Source: Lepidurus packardi (taxonomy: Eukaryota > Arthropoda > Branchiopoda > Notostraca > Triopsidae). Taken from it: a stretch of DNA of 64,000 bases. Each line of letters begins with the position of its first letter. Position 1 is the first letter of the stretch. Location: positions 1,488,001-1,552,000 of the forward strand of contig JAKZAN010000005.1 in assembly GCA_023053545.1 (NCBI GenBank), in the 5' to 3' direction. This document shows positions 22,570 through 34,063 of the stretch, one piece after another. A program made the position numbers and the translations under genes. A model generated the notes under the pieces. The model made no database searches. It was not told the DNA's origin and was given only the letters and a program-made list of their open reading frames with translations.

Positions 22570-22827
22570 ACTCAATAAGTCTAAAATTCAAACGATACAT
22601 ATTTTGCCATTGGCCAACGCGGTCACGTGGCCTTGATGGCGTAGATAGTGGAGGGCTAAGCTTCCTGGGCGCTCAGCTGACCGTGTGTTTTGTGTACTTT
22701 CGAAGTGTCAACGCGATATTCAACGAGTAAAATGGCTTTGACGAGTTTTTGAAGGTTTTGACGAGACCGATTATTGTGATAGAAGCCCCTTTGTAGAAGA
22801 TGAAGGGACGGAATTTGACCAGGCTTC
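22570..22827. repeat. Right arm of inverted repeat; its end is the NUMT junction
   Basis: Reverse complement of 21772-22014. It contains the hAT start codon region (22600), the shared motif GCGTAGATAGTGGAG and the start of a divergent P2X7-like exon. It stops at ...GACCAGGCTT (22827). Mitochondrial sequence starts at the next base, whereas the left arm's flank continues with the exon. Confidence 0.85.
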
Positions 22828-23952
22828 AGTATACCTTCAGTAATAATATGTTTTTATTTGTGGTGTTTTCTCTTTTGTTATTTTTAGAACTAAGTTTTTT
22901 AATTAGAGATTATTTATTTTTTTATATTATGTTTGAATCATCTTTGATTCCTACCTATTTACTTATTTTAGGGTGAGGTTATCAACCTGCACGATTGCAG
23001 GCAGGCTTATATTTTTTATTTTATACTTTAATTGCATCTTTGCCTTTGTTGATTTGTTTTTTTGTTATAGGCTCATATTGGCTCAGATTATTGGCTCAGA
23101 TTGTTATAGGCTCAGATTTGGGTACATTAAATATATGTTATATAGGGTATTTTTCATATTTTTCAAACCCATTATTTTTTGCTTTTTTAATATTAGCTTT
23201 TTTAGTTAAAATGCCTATTTATTTTTTTCATTTGTGATTACCTAAGGCTCACGTAGAGGCTCCTATTGCCGGTTCTATGATTTTAGCAGGAATCTTGTTG
23301 AAGCTAGGGGGGTATGGGTTAATGCGAGTTATATATATTAATATTTCTTGTGTTATAACATGAGCGCCACTTGTTATTAGAGTTAGAATAGTAGGGGCCT
23401 TATTAACTAGATTTATTTGTTTGTGTCAGAGAGATATTAAGTCTTTGATTGCTTATTCTTCTGTGGCTCATATAGGTTTGGTTCTTGGGGGGATTTATAG
23501 TTTCTATTTTTGAGGATGGAATGGTGCTTTAATTATAATAATTGCTCATGGGTTAGCTTCTTCTGGTATATTTTGTCTAGAAAATATATCATATGAACGA
23601 ATTACTTCACGAAGTTTATTATTAACCCGCGGGATACTTAGATTATTTCCTAGATTAACTATTTCATGGTTTTTACTTTCTTCTGTAAATATAGCAGCTC
23701 CCCCTTCATTAAATTTATTTGGTGAGATTTCTTTAATTAATTCTTTAGTAAGTTGAAGAGTATGGATAATAATCTTGGTGGGGTTAAGTTCATTTTTCGC
23801 TGCAGCTTATTCACTTTATTTATACTCTTCTTCTCAACATGGATCCCCCCTTAATTCTATCATTTCAAGAAATCCTATTACTGCTCGAGAATTATTATTG
23901 AGATTCTTGCATTGGTTTCCCTTAAACTTATTAATTTTATTGGATTGAGTAT
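22828..23952 (+). pseudogene. nad4: nad4 (NADH dehydrogenase subunit 4), 5'-truncated NUMT copy
   Basis: A membrane subunit of respiratory complex I. With the mitochondrial code the frame reads FESSLIPT, then [17 protein letters not shown] and LLKLGGYGL (23245-23325), the hallmark loop of ND4. The N-terminus is missing at the NUMT border. The 3' end abuts trnH with an incomplete stop, as usual in arthropods. I did not see a stop in the parts I read. Confidence 0.9.
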
Positions 23953-24014
23953 GTTTTCGTAGTTTAAATAGAATAGAGGTTTGTGATATCTCAGGTGTGT
24001 TTATCACTGGAGAC
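23953..24014 (+). tRNA. trnH: tRNA-His (GTG), NUMT copy
   Basis: Acceptor GTTTTCG/TGGAGAC pairs with wobbles. The anticodon stem GAGGT/ATCTC encloses TTGTGAT with GTG. Its position between nad4 and nad5 is the expected one. Confidence 0.8.
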
Positions 24015-25237
24015 AATGTTTTATCATTGTATCATATTATTGCATGTTGTTTTTATTTTTCGAGAATATTAATTTTAATATTAGGGGTGGTTGTATTAAT
24101 GTTTCAGAGCAGAAATTTTATTGAGTTTAATTTTTTTTGTATTAATGGGGTTAGAGTTTCGGCAACTTTTTTAGTAGATTGAGTTTCTTGTTTTTTTATT
24201 AGCTTAGTTCTTTTTATTTCCGCTACAGTAGTTTTATATAGATGAAGCTATATAATTCATGATTTAGGTGCAAATCGATTTATTTTAATTGTTACCGGGT
24301 TTGTGTTTAATATAGTTTTATTGATCAGTAGTCCTAATTTAATTAGAATTTTATTAGGATGAGATGGGTTAGGGTTAGTTTCTTATGCTTTAGTTATTTA
24401 TTATCAAAATAGAAAGTCTGCAGCAGCTGGTATATTAACAGCTTTATCTAATCGTATTGGGGATGTTTGTTTTTTATGAATAATTTCATGGTGAATATTA
24501 GGGGATTATAGATTTCTGCCATATTTTCAGCCAAATAGCTTATTTAACTCATATTCTTTAACATTTTTATCTTATATTATTATTGTAGCAGCTATAACTA
24601 AAAGAGCTCAGATTCCGTTTTCAGCATGGTTGCCAGCCGCTATAGCTGCTCCAACCCCTGTGTCAGCATTAGTCCACTCATCCACCTTAGTAACAGCGGG
24701 TGTCTATTTATTGATTCGACTTTATGATATATTAATAGGAACTTTGATATTAGATATTTTGTTATGTTTGTCAGCTAGAACTATATTTATGGCTGGTATA
24801 GCAGCTCTGTATGAATATGATTTAAAAAAAATTATTGCTTTATCAACTTTAAGCCAATTAGGGGTAATAATATTTTCTTTAGCAGCTGGGTTTCCTTTAT
24901 TAGCTTTTTCTCCTTTACTAATACATGCTTTATTTAAAGCTTTGTTATTTTTAGGTGCAGGGGTGTTTATTCATCAAGTAGGCGGCTGGCAAGATATTCG
25001 TAAAATAGGCGGTATTAGTTTTAGATTTCCACTTACTAGAAGTTATTTTAATATAGCTAACTTAGCATTATGTGGAATACCTTTTTTGGCTGGGTTTTAT
25101 TCTAAGGATGCTATTATTGAATCAGCTTTAATAAATAATATAAATAGTTTTATTTTAGTTTTATTAATTATTTCTACAGTTTTAACTGCTATTTATTCTC
25201 TTCGATTAGCTTATTTTTCTATACTAATATTTCCTAG
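24015..25237 (+). pseudogene. nad5: nad5 N-terminal two-thirds, cut by gypsy insertion
   Basis: ND5 of complex I. The frame gives [13 protein letters not shown] (24357 on), AAAPTPVSALVHSSTLVTAG (24633 on) and HALFKALLFLGAG, the proton-antiporter helices. The reading is cut at 25237, where an LTR begins after CTAG, and resumes at 34588. The start codon is near 24015-24020, next to trnH. Confidence 0.92.
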
Positions 25238-25757
25238 TGTAGGAAACTGTTTTGGGCGATTAAATTGTTTTGAGCGGTTGGGCGGAAGGCTGTGAGTTCT
25301 TTTTTCGCTCAACGGTAAAATACCGTACAACTTTATTCAATATTTTCGTCGGTACAAGTCGTGTCACTAAGTCAATAATTCACTAGGTCGTCCATACGTC
25401 ACAAACGTTTTAACAAGATTGAAAACTATAACTTATACTAACTGGGCAGAGAGAAAAAGGGAGCGTAACAAATAGCGAGAGACTGAGAGCGACTGAGCGC
25501 GACCACCTTTCTAGCGGGGGAGAACAAGCGTTTATATACATGTTTGGCGTGGGATCTGCTGAATGGGCTAAATTATAAACTGAGGGAATGTTCGGATGGA
25601 CCGGATGCGTGAGAAGGAAATTAGCTAGTGATCTGACGCTCGGCATCCTGGATATGAGCTGAGAATTATAAGTCGGCGAAATATTGTCAAAATGTGGTCA
25701 GCGAAATGTGGTCTTGCTTAGTCATCGGGATTAAGTTGAAAATGATCGTTCTCCACA
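25238..25757 (-). repeat. 3' LTR of the env gypsy
   Basis: 520 bp, same length as 34064-34583 and apparently identical. On the minus strand it starts TGTGGAGAACG and ends CCTACA. A purine-rich stretch (AGAGAAGAATGCGA, about 25758-25775) directly upstream is the likely polypurine tract. Confidence 0.95.
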
Positions 25758-25822
25758 TCGCATTCTTCTCTGAGGGACTACGTCCCGTAGTACAGGTTTT
25801 CTTATGGGCTAGGTGGGTGGGA

Positions 25823-27853
25823 TTAAGTTTTTCGGTCTATTTGTCGTTCTATGTCATCTACTTTTCGTTTGGCCGCCTTCAATTCGTCTTCCAAAAATTG
25901 TTTCAGTTGGTCTTGTCTTATCTTTAGGGCTTCAATTTCCATAATCAATTCCGTGATTCGGGTGGTCATTGGGTGGTGTTCTAAGTCAGCAGCAACGGGG
26001 TTGCTCGTTCTGGTAGCTTTCCAAATAAGGTACCCGCCTATGATCATGCCTGTGGTCAAGCTTAAACAAATGGCAGTCCCAATGATCATTATCGTCTCTA
26101 TTCGGCCATTAAATTGATGTTCTATCTCGCTTTTGTCGTCCAAAAAGAGCGTAGTCTGCTTTGTTAGGGCCATCTGCATCTTCCTAGAAGGGATCTCCCA
26201 GTCTTCATGTTGGTCCACGTTCTTCAATAAGTTCTTGACTTCGGGAAACAGCGAGTGGTCGAACGGGGTTAAGTTAGTCATTAAGAAAAAATGGGTCAAT
26301 GAGATTTGGGTAATATTTGGGGTGTTGGCGGAAAGAGTGGATTGTCCGGTAAAACTTGCGGGAATTGTAAAAGTTGGAGCTTGCAGTGAGCATTTTGGCG
26401 GCAACGTAAGTAATCCAACACCGGCTAGTTCGACTTTTCTTTCGGCAATTCGCATACTGATGTTTGAAAATTAGCATAACAAATTAGTCTGAAAACTGAT
26501 TGGAGAGGAGTACAACCACTTGTTGTCTCCTATCGGTTTTAGGAAAATTCGGCTCCGACGAATAATATTAATTTCACAAAATTTGTTAATGGCTATGTTG
26601 TCGGCTAAGAAAAGCGAGATTGAGCACGAGTTACTGGATGCTTGGAGGATGATCGGATTTTGAGCTAAACACCAACGTTTGTCAAGACGTAAACAGGACG
26701 TTAAATCGGTTTGTTCAAATTCCATAAAGTTTTTGCGATCGAAGGAAACGGCTAAATAGTTGACAGTGGTTTTGAGGAGGGAGTAAGTGTTTGTGTCCGG
26801 AATTGGGGTTGGAAATGGGGTTAGTCGGAAAAGTTCAAATTCAGAGAAATGAGGGCTGATCGGAATTTCAATGAAAAGTCGTAAGCCGTTGCTTGTGGAA
26901 ATAGTTTTGATCCCTGCTGAGCTATACAGTGTCCAAAAATTAGTGGTTTTAGAGTTTGTCATTATGGTCCAACCTGTAGGTAATCTGTTCTCTATTTCTT
27001 CAAGTATTGGGATTAATTTTATGGGAGGTATCAATTGTTTGGGTAGTCTTCCAGTTGCGATAAGTGTTAGATCGTCATTTAGACACTGGAGTAGATTATT
27101 AGCGAATTTTACATTGATCTGGATTTCGGCATTAGCGGTGGTTAATTGTAATATGTTTTCGAGTGAATGGTCTGTTTCCTTGTGATATTGATCTATTGTT
27201 GTGCTGATGATTTTAATAGCTTCCGTAATATTTTTTATGGTGTTTTTGTTTCGGAGGGTCTCTTCATGGGTGGTTTGAATGAGAGATGCTTGTAAATCTT
27301 GAATGTGAGCGATGCTAGTCAATTTTTTCGTCATTTGATTTGCCTGCTCATTGATAGCCTGAAGATCGTCGTCACCGGCGGTACCAAAAAGGAAATGGAG
27401 TACTTTGCTTGCACCGGGAATTAATACGAAACGTTTATCGCGTTTGTTGGTCGTAATAGTTTGCCGGATGTTTTGAAGTTTGTTTTTCATCTCTTGTAGA
27501 TCTCTAAGGAACAGGTTGTTTTCTTTTGTAACTGTCATATTAAGAAGGGCGGTTAGACTTTGGGCTTGCAGATTTTTTATGTTCGAAATGTGAACGGTTT
27601 GAGTTTTCCCTAGAATGGAGATTTCGTGGATATCGGTAATGTTGAATTCAACGGGGAATGGCGTGAATGTATGCAAGTACTGGTCAAGGTGTTCGATAAT
27701 TTGGTCGTAAGTTGTTAGATCGACGTCAGCTACGAGTGTCCATTTTGAGCTGGTTATGGTCAACTGATCTTCATATTGGATTAAACTTCCCAACGAAAGG
27801 CGGTAATGGTCTTGATTAAATTGAGCATCAAGTGGAAAGCAACATAAAGCCAT
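25823..27853 (-). pseudogene. env of gypsy element, baculovirus-F-like, split by one stop codon
   Basis: The 460-residue first part begins with a hydrophobic leader (MALCCFPLDAQ). It contains a furin-type basic site (NKRDKR) followed by FVLIPGASKVLHFLFGTAGD, the fusion-peptide-like block of insect errantivirus and baculovirus F envelopes. The frame ends with TAA at 26471-26473. The same frame is open again to 25823 and carries a Trp/Asn-poor stem and a transmembrane helix (IMIIGTAICLSLTTGMIIGG) with a cytoplasmic tail. As read, the product lacks its membrane anchor. I describe the break only. Single-base error in the assembly is the main alternative. Confidence 0.8.
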
Positions 27854-27895
27854 CAGGGTAACAACTGTTCCGAAGATTGGACCTATAAATGAATT

Positions 27896-30800
27896 CTACT
27901 TGAATACTTGATCGGCGAAGCGGACAGGCGGTTTGGATTGTCTACCAGAGCGGGTAGTTTGGGTAGGTTGTTGGAATTGTAAAGTAGGGGGTTGGAGGAT
28001 ACTGCGTAAGGGAGGTTGATCATTAACGGATAGAGATCGTGGTCGGACGGAGAGTGGACATTCGTTAGGAGTGCGATGGTCTTCTGGTGTGCTATGTGTA
28101 CGGGGTCGAAAAGTTGCATCATCGCCAAAGGCGGGGGAGTCATATGATGATGAACTTGTATTTGTTGTGCTGGTATCGGTGGATGAGCTTGAATTGTTTG
28201 GGCCAACGGGACTTCGATGATCTAACCAAGTTTGTTCATGGGGTGGTCCTGGAGTGCTTGAATCACGATTAGGAGCTGGCATCTGCAAATATTCGGAGTC
28301 TTCGGAGTTGTTAAGAATGTTCGGAGAGTTAGGTGAATGAGTTTCTCCGGTAGTTTCTTGGTTACTGTTTGGGGTTGTGGGCGGAGATAGTGTTGTGGCA
28401 AGGGAATGTGGATGTAGGTGTTGGTGGGTAGGATGAAGTAGGGTAGTAGGTAAGGTGCTGGCATTGTTCCAAGGAAGTTCGGATGGTTTTGCTGGTTGTG
28501 GTTGAGGTGGTCCGGTAATAAGTTCGGTAAGGGTCTTAAGTAAACCTGCCAGTTGCTTTTGGGTTTGCTCGACGGTAAGGGGTATAGAAGGGATTTTCGG
28601 ATCAGGCAATTTTTCAATACTGGACTCTGTTAAAGGGGTGTCACCAGCGAACGTTTGTTCGACGTAGTGTTTTAGTCTGTTTACATTCACATTTTCGTCT
28701 TTTAAAGTTTTCGAGTCTTGAATTAACAAGGTTTGATCTCCTGTTTTCTTGATAATTCTGTACGGTCCCATCCATGAGTTGAGCGCTAGTTTGGGGGATT
28801 CTCCAACCTTCAGGGCAGTATTGCATTTGAGGACCTTGTCGCCAATCTCAAAGGTAACGGGTCTCATTCGTCGATCGTAATATTCTTTTTGGTCTTCGTG
28901 AGCGGAAAGCAGTCGTTCTCGGACATATGTGAACGCCTGGTGCAACCTTTGAACTAGTTCAGCTTTGTAGTCTTCAGTTACAGCATAATTTGGGCGACGG
29001 GGGGCAAGAAAGGTATTGACGTCGATATTGGGATCTCGGCCGTGTAATAGGAAAAAAGGGGTTTCGTCGGTGCTAGGGTGAATGGCTGTTCGGTAAGAAA
29101 ACAAGACAAAATTGATTTGCTCATCCCAATTTCCTTGGCTTCCCTCACAAAATTTCGCCATACCGTCCATCAATACTCGGTGATGTCGTTCGACCATTCC
29201 GTTGCATTTTGGATTATAGGCTGTGGTGTTCGTTTTAGTGATCTTGAGGTACTCGCAAATTTCTTTAACGAGTTTAGAGAGGAAGTTAGTCCCACGGTCA
29301 GACAGGAGCTCAAAAGGGATACCGTGTCTACAAATTATGTGTTCTACGAAAATTCGAGCTACGGTTCTTGCATCTTGGGTTGGAATTGGGAAAGCTTCGG
29401 GCCATTTTGTGAAGTGGTCGACAAAGACGAGGAGATATCGGTTGCCATCCATTGTAGGGGGAAAAGGACCTAGAATGTCGACAGCAAGGCGATGGAATGG
29501 ACCTTGAACGGGAGGTAAGGTACCTAGGAGTGCGTTTTTCTGCAAACTAGCGGGTTTTCTTCGAGCACAGAGTAGACAAGTCTGGCAATGTCTTTTAACG
29601 TCATTGAACATAGTCTTCCAGAAAAATCGGCTGCGAACACGATTAAGTGTTTTAAAATATCCTAAGTGTCCGGCTAAAAGGTGATCATGATTCATGGTTA
29701 AGACATCTCGTATTAGGACCTTTGGGACGACAATTTGGTTAATGACCTCATCTCGTGGGGCTTTTATCCGGGGTAGAGACAGGTGATAGAGCAAACCGTT
29801 ATTTTCGTCGACGAAATAATTTTCAATTTCAAATAGCCAGGGGGGTCTACGATCGTTTTCGGGGATTTTTCCAGTGGTAAGGTAATCATAGAGGGGTCTG
29901 CAGTATGAGTCTTCATATTGAAGTTTTCGGAGTTGTTCTTCTGTAATGTTTAGGATGTTGACTGGTTGGTCGGTTTGGACTGTACTAATAGTACTTGTTT
30001 CAGTAGTTCGGTCGGGGGTTATGGGGATACGTGAGAGGGCGTCAGCGTTTTTGTTAACTCTGCCAGGTCGATACTGGACATCATAATCATATTCGGCTAA
30101 TGTGAGAGACCAACGAACTAATCGGGAAGAAGAATCCTTAACGGACATTAGCCAGCGGAGAGAATGGTGATCAGTAAAGACGGTAAAGTGTCGTCCGTAC
30201 AGGTAGGTTCTAAAATGTTTAATGGCCCAGACTACGGCTAAAGCTTCCTTTTCTGTTGTACTGTAATTTTTCTCGGCTTTCGACAGGGTTCGACTAGCGT
30301 AAGCGATGGCGACTTCTTTAGAATCTTGTGTTTGGGCTAACACGGCACCAAGAGCGAAATCGGAAGCGTCGGTATGTAAGAAAAATGGAGAGTCGAAATT
30401 AGGGTAAGCCAAAATAGGCCAAAGCATAAGTTTGCCTTTAAGGAGGACATAGGCTTCGTCTTGCTCAGGTTCCCAACAAAAGGGAATGTTCTTAACCGTT
30501 AATTTGGACAATGGATGCGCAATTTTCGAGAAATTGTTAATAAATCGACGGTAATAGCCAACTAAACCCAGAAAGGATTGGACTTCCTTGACGGTGGTCG
30601 GTGTAGGGTAGTTATAGATCGCGGATACTTTGTCGGGGTCGGGTTCAATACCTTGGGCGGAAACGATGTGTCCAAGATACTTGATTCGTTCTTTAAAAAA
30701 CTCACATTTGGACGGTTTTAGTTTAAGGCCGGCTTCTCGGAGTCGTTGGAAGACTAGGTCTATGCGGTTCAAATGATCTTCAAAAGTTTTGCTGAAAACA

Positions 30801-32529
30801 ATGATGTCATCAATATATGCTAGACATATTTTGTTCACTAGACCTTTTAGGACGTTGTTCATCAGGCGTTGAAATGTCGCAGGGGCATTGCATAAGCCAA
30901 AGGGCATTTGGTTAAATTGGTAATGGCCATAGGGGGAAGAGAAAGCGGTCTTTTCGCGGTCAACCGGGTCTATTTCGATCTGCCAAAATCCATTGACAAG
31001 GTCAAAAAGGGAAAAGTATTTAGATTCGGCTAAATGGTTTAGAGACTCGTGGATGTTGGGCATGGGGTATTGGTCTTTTCGGGTCACGGCGTTAAGTTTA
31101 CGAAAGTCGATTACTAATCGTTTGGATCCGTCTTTCTTGTCTACTAAAAGAACTGGTGATCCCCAGGGGGAGTTAGATTCAGAGATCACGCCTGCTTCTA
31201 GCATTGCCTTGATTTTGTCTTCCATGGTTGTCTGAAGGGATTCTGGTACTCGGTATGGTCTTTGGTGGATAGGAGGATGTCCTTGGACGTCAATCGTATG
31301 CTGGACTTCGTTTGTTCGACCCATATCCATATCGGATTTTGCAAAGATGTCAGCGTTTTGCTCTAATAGGGCTACAAGTTTTTCTCTTCGATGTTCAGGT
31401 AGGGTAGTGCCAATGTTGAATTTTTGTTCGTCAAGTTTGGTGGGCTGGGGCTGTGCTAGCAGGAGATCCTCAGTACGATATTCGATATTGACGGAATTCA
31501 CCGAAATGGGACTGGGATTAGGAATAACGTCGAAGTCTAAAAGACCAACGAATTCTTTGGAGGAAAGACGGACGGTCTCGGAAGACATGTTCGAAATTAC
31601 GATGGGAATAACAGAGCTTCCGTCAGTGGTGACAATTACTGGCTCGACATAAATGTACGAGCGGTAAAGTTCAGCTGGTTCTACAATACCAGTTCGGCCA
31701 AATCGCGGTAGGAAATTGGTTGGGTTTTCGACATTTTTGGGAGTGTCAATTCGACCTTGTACAATTCTACTGGTGCCGGGAAACACGACTACATCCTTTT
31801 GAAGGAAGATTCGGTGGCTTGGGAGTTGGGATATTTGTTTATTTTCGGCGAGAAAAGGAGCAAATTCATCTTCTGGTTCTACGGTTTGGACAAGTTCTTT
31901 AACAGGATTGTTGGTTGGTCGAGGGCTTGGTAAAATCGGGGTGGGAGAGCAGGTATTTGGTTCCACTATGGTTTTCGGTAAAGGATCGGTTTGGTGACCA
32001 GGATTGGAAGCGTCTGGGCTACTCACAGGAGGAAAATAGACCATTTGATCTTTGCCGTCTATAACTAGGCCATGCTTGCAGATAAAGTCTATGCCAAGCA
32101 CAAGGTCATAGTTGATTTGTGAGCTAACAACGAATAGGTGGGCATATTGGCGGCCTAAAATGGAGATTTCAGTTTCGTAAACTCCGCCAGTTTTGAGTTC
32201 GGCATTGCTGATCGAGAATAATCTAACATCGGCTGAAATGGTCCGAAGGGAATGACCGGACTGTTGAAGGGCTAAAAAGATGTTCTCGTTCAATAGGGAA
32301 AGTCCTGCTCCGCTGTCGACGAGAGCGGTAAGCAACAAATTACCTACGACTACTGGTACTACTGGGGTTTTGTAGCCAGTGGAAATTTCTGCGATGATAT
32401 CATTGTAAATTGGGGTTTGGTCAACTGATTGGGGTTTGAAGTTTGGGTCAGTAGTACTGGTCGGGGTGTTTCCATTTAACGTTTGAGGATACTTTTTCCT
32501 TTCCCACCGACCCTCTCTGGTGGTTCGTC
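27896..32529 (-). CDS. pol of the env gypsy (protease, RT, RNase H, integrase)
   Basis: The frame is open across the gag stop and runs to 27896, with more than 1480 residues. Domains in order are aspartic protease (ALVDSGAGLSLL, 32320), reverse transcriptase (LVIDFRKLNAVT; catalytic YIDDIIVFS), RNase H (LHTDASDFALGAVL), integrase HHCC finger (HDHLLAGHLGYFK...CQTCLLC), and the DDE core (VDILGPF, LLSDRGTNF, NGMVERHHRVL). A long Pro/Ser/Thr-rich tail follows. All catalytic residues I can check are present. Its end overlaps the env region closely (27896 against 27853). Translation is probably by -1 frameshift from gag. Confidence 0.93.
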
Positions 32530-33912
32530 CTAGTTTTTTGGCCTGTTTCCAAATAAGATCTCTTCCATAGCGCGTTGTTGATCAATTGTGGGGAGGGGGT
32601 ATGGAGGCTGGAAACCCCATTTGTGGGCTAACTGCTGGGCTAATTTTGGGCAGTATTTGACAATATGGCCTTCTTCTCTGCAAAAATGACAGATCGGTTG
32701 GTCTTCTTGCGTTCGGCGGCTTTGATGATCAGGGCTATTGGAGTTAGAGTTCCGGTTGGTCGTAGGTTTATAAGGATAGGGTTTATTGCGAACACCCTCG
32801 TTATAGCGAGCACCCCCGAACTGCATTGGTTGACGTCGATCTGCAAAAGGGGGACGGGGAACGTTCATCTGCATCAAGGGTTGTATGGGTGTTCCTCTAT
32901 TATTTCCGGGCGGTTTTGAGTAGGTGGGCTGTGGGTTGGAAGGGTAGTTGTTCGGCGGGATTGGATCTCGATATCGTACATCCGAACTGTTGTGGGGGAG
33001 ATTTACAGCAGCGGCGTGGGTTGGGGTTTGCTGTTGAGCTTTTACTAGTTGTTCTATTTGTAAAGTAAGTTGGGCTAGTTTGGTTTCTAATCCATGATAG
33101 TCTGCGCTAGTACTGGCGAGTGCAGCTTCTTCCACTCGAGCCGCCTGAACGAGTTCATCAAATGTCGCCTCGTTTCCGACGGTCCTAAGCACTGCCCTGC
33201 GGAGATCTGCGGTAATTCCTTTTAGAAACGTTTGCGCCCTCATTCCGTCTAATGCGGCTTGTGCACCGTCATAATTTGCAGTGGACTGGGCATACAGGTG
33301 GGGGAACAATTCGACGGATTCTACAAGAAGTCTCTGAGCAAAGTCGGCAATAGTCTCATTGGGCTGTTGGGTGGGTGGTGGTCTATAAGCTTCTTCATGT
33401 AACTTTCCGAAACGCTTCAAAAAAGCCTCTTTGAACTTTGGATATTCAGTTTGTACTTCCAGGGTTAGGAGTTCATAGTACTCTAGCGCTATTCCGTCGA
33501 GTCGGGTTGGTATGGCCCGCAATATTCTTTCTTCGTCCCCCGCGTAGGCGACGAGGAGGATCGACAATTTTTTTAGCCAGTTCTTTATTCTAGAATCGCC
33601 GGTATATATAGGAAGTTGGTTCAAAATGGTTTGCACGGACTCATTGGTGGGAGTTGTTGGTCTAGTCGTGGGTTGGGTTGAAATAGTTGGGTCGCTTATC
33701 GGTTGTCCCAGGAAGGTCATCGAGCGTGGACGTGTAGCAGGAGTGGTCGTATTCATGGTTGTGGTCGTAGAGGTCGTAGTGGTCGTGGTGTTCTGGAGCG
33801 AGGTGGTGGGTGGTTGGAGAAAAATAGGATTAATAGGGGGTGTTACAGTACCTGTTCCACCTACGGGTGGTGGAGGAGTTGGCGTCATCTTAGGCACAAT
33901 GGATTCGTACAA
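32530..33912 (-). CDS. gag of the env gypsy
   Basis: 460 residues from ATG 33912 to TAG 32530. The Pro/Thr-rich N-terminus is followed by a retrotransposon gag core (LPIYTGDSRIKNWLKKL, FKEAFLKRFG, NETIADFAQRL) and, near the C-terminus, a single CCHC zinc knuckle CHFCREEGHIVKYC for RNA packaging. It ends right after the heptamer A AAA AAC. Confidence 0.92.
   Translation of the reverse strand: MYESIVPKMTPTPPPPVGGTGTVTPPINPIFLQPPTTSLQNTTTTTTSTTTTMNTTTPATRPRSMTFLGQPISDPTISTQPTTRPTTPTNESVQTILNQLPIYTGDSRIKNWLKKLSILLVAYAGDEERILRAIPTRLDGIALEYYELLTLEVQTEYPKFKEAFLKRFGKLHEEAYRPPPTQQPNETIADFAQRLLVESVELFPHLYAQSTANYDGAQAALDGMRAQTFLKGITADLRRAVLRTVGNEATFDELVQAARVEEAALASTSADYHGLETKLAQLTLQIEQLVKAQQQTPTHAAAVNLPHNSSDVRYRDPIPPNNYPSNPQPTYSKPPGNNRGTPIQPLMQMNVPRPPFADRRQPMQFGGARYNEGVRNKPYPYKPTTNRNSNSNSPDHQSRRTQEDQPICHFCREEGHIVKYCPKLAQQLAHKWGFQPPYPLPTIDQQRAMEEILFGNRPKN
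32533..32539 (-). promoter_or_regulatory. -1 ribosomal frameshift site A AAA AAC
   Basis: On the minus strand the gag codons read CCA AAA AAC TAG, so the heptamer A AAA AAC directly precedes the gag stop. The pol frame (-1) is open through this point. This is a canonical X XXY YYZ slippery sequence. I did not model the downstream RNA structure. Confidence 0.85.
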
Positions 33913-34039
33913 AACTAAACTTTTTTAAACTTCGGTGGAACTGTGGCACGTTGGGCTATTTGAATAATTTGAACGATTTTGAACTAGGTGGGACACTTGC
34001 ACTAATTGGAAACTTATTTGAACTGCCGGTATTTTAACG

Positions 34040-34063
34040 CGAATCCCACTTCTGACACCAAAT
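34040..34063 (-). promoter_or_regulatory. Primer binding site of the env gypsy
   Basis: Immediately inside the 5' LTR, after a short ATT spacer, the minus strand reads TGGTGTCAGAAGTGGGAT. TGG at the start complements a tRNA CCA end. The rest resembles the 3' end of tRNA-Leu, which several arthropod gypsy elements use. The tRNA identity is inference. Confidence 0.65.

Larger units (their letters stand above)
18750..22600 (-). mobile_element. hAT transposon, decayed, interrupted by a Kolobok-like element
   Basis: The left end CAGTGGTCTTCAACCTTTTTGGG (18750 on) is a typical hAT terminal inverted repeat. The transposase reads leftwards from 22600. I find no matching right TIR before the mitochondrial insertion at 22828, so the 5' end is lost or replaced. 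The element is cut by the insertion at 20204-22127. Confidence 0.75.
19139..22600 (-). pseudogene. hAT transposase (ZBED/FAM200/SCAND3-like), split in two
   Basis: The N-terminal part (22600-22132) carries a BED-type zinc finger (PLCLLCNKSFSNEAMKPSRL then H...H) and ends ATKL. The frame resumes at 20199 with ARKFSVQLDETTLADNSS (first catalytic Asp), CATDGAPSMIG (second Asp) and HCMVHRQHLVAK. The C-terminal part (19867-19139), in another frame, has FNEVSLQLQGK and ends with the hATC dimerisation region (YLVETGFSAVLNLLTKQRNRL, in which the family serine and W/C pattern is degenerate). Roughly 100 residues are missing near 19860, with a frameshift. Two copies of TTAA flank the inserted DNA, and removing the insertion restores the frame. 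Confidence 0.8.

Noticed and set aside
22973..23237. Overlapping hydrophobic frames read with the standard code
   Set aside because: They are shadows of nad4, which is continuous only in the invertebrate mitochondrial code.
25410..25646. 78-residue frame inside the LTR, repeated at 34236-34472
   Set aside because: Present only because the LTR is duplicated. It has no similarity to known proteins and overlaps the promoter region.
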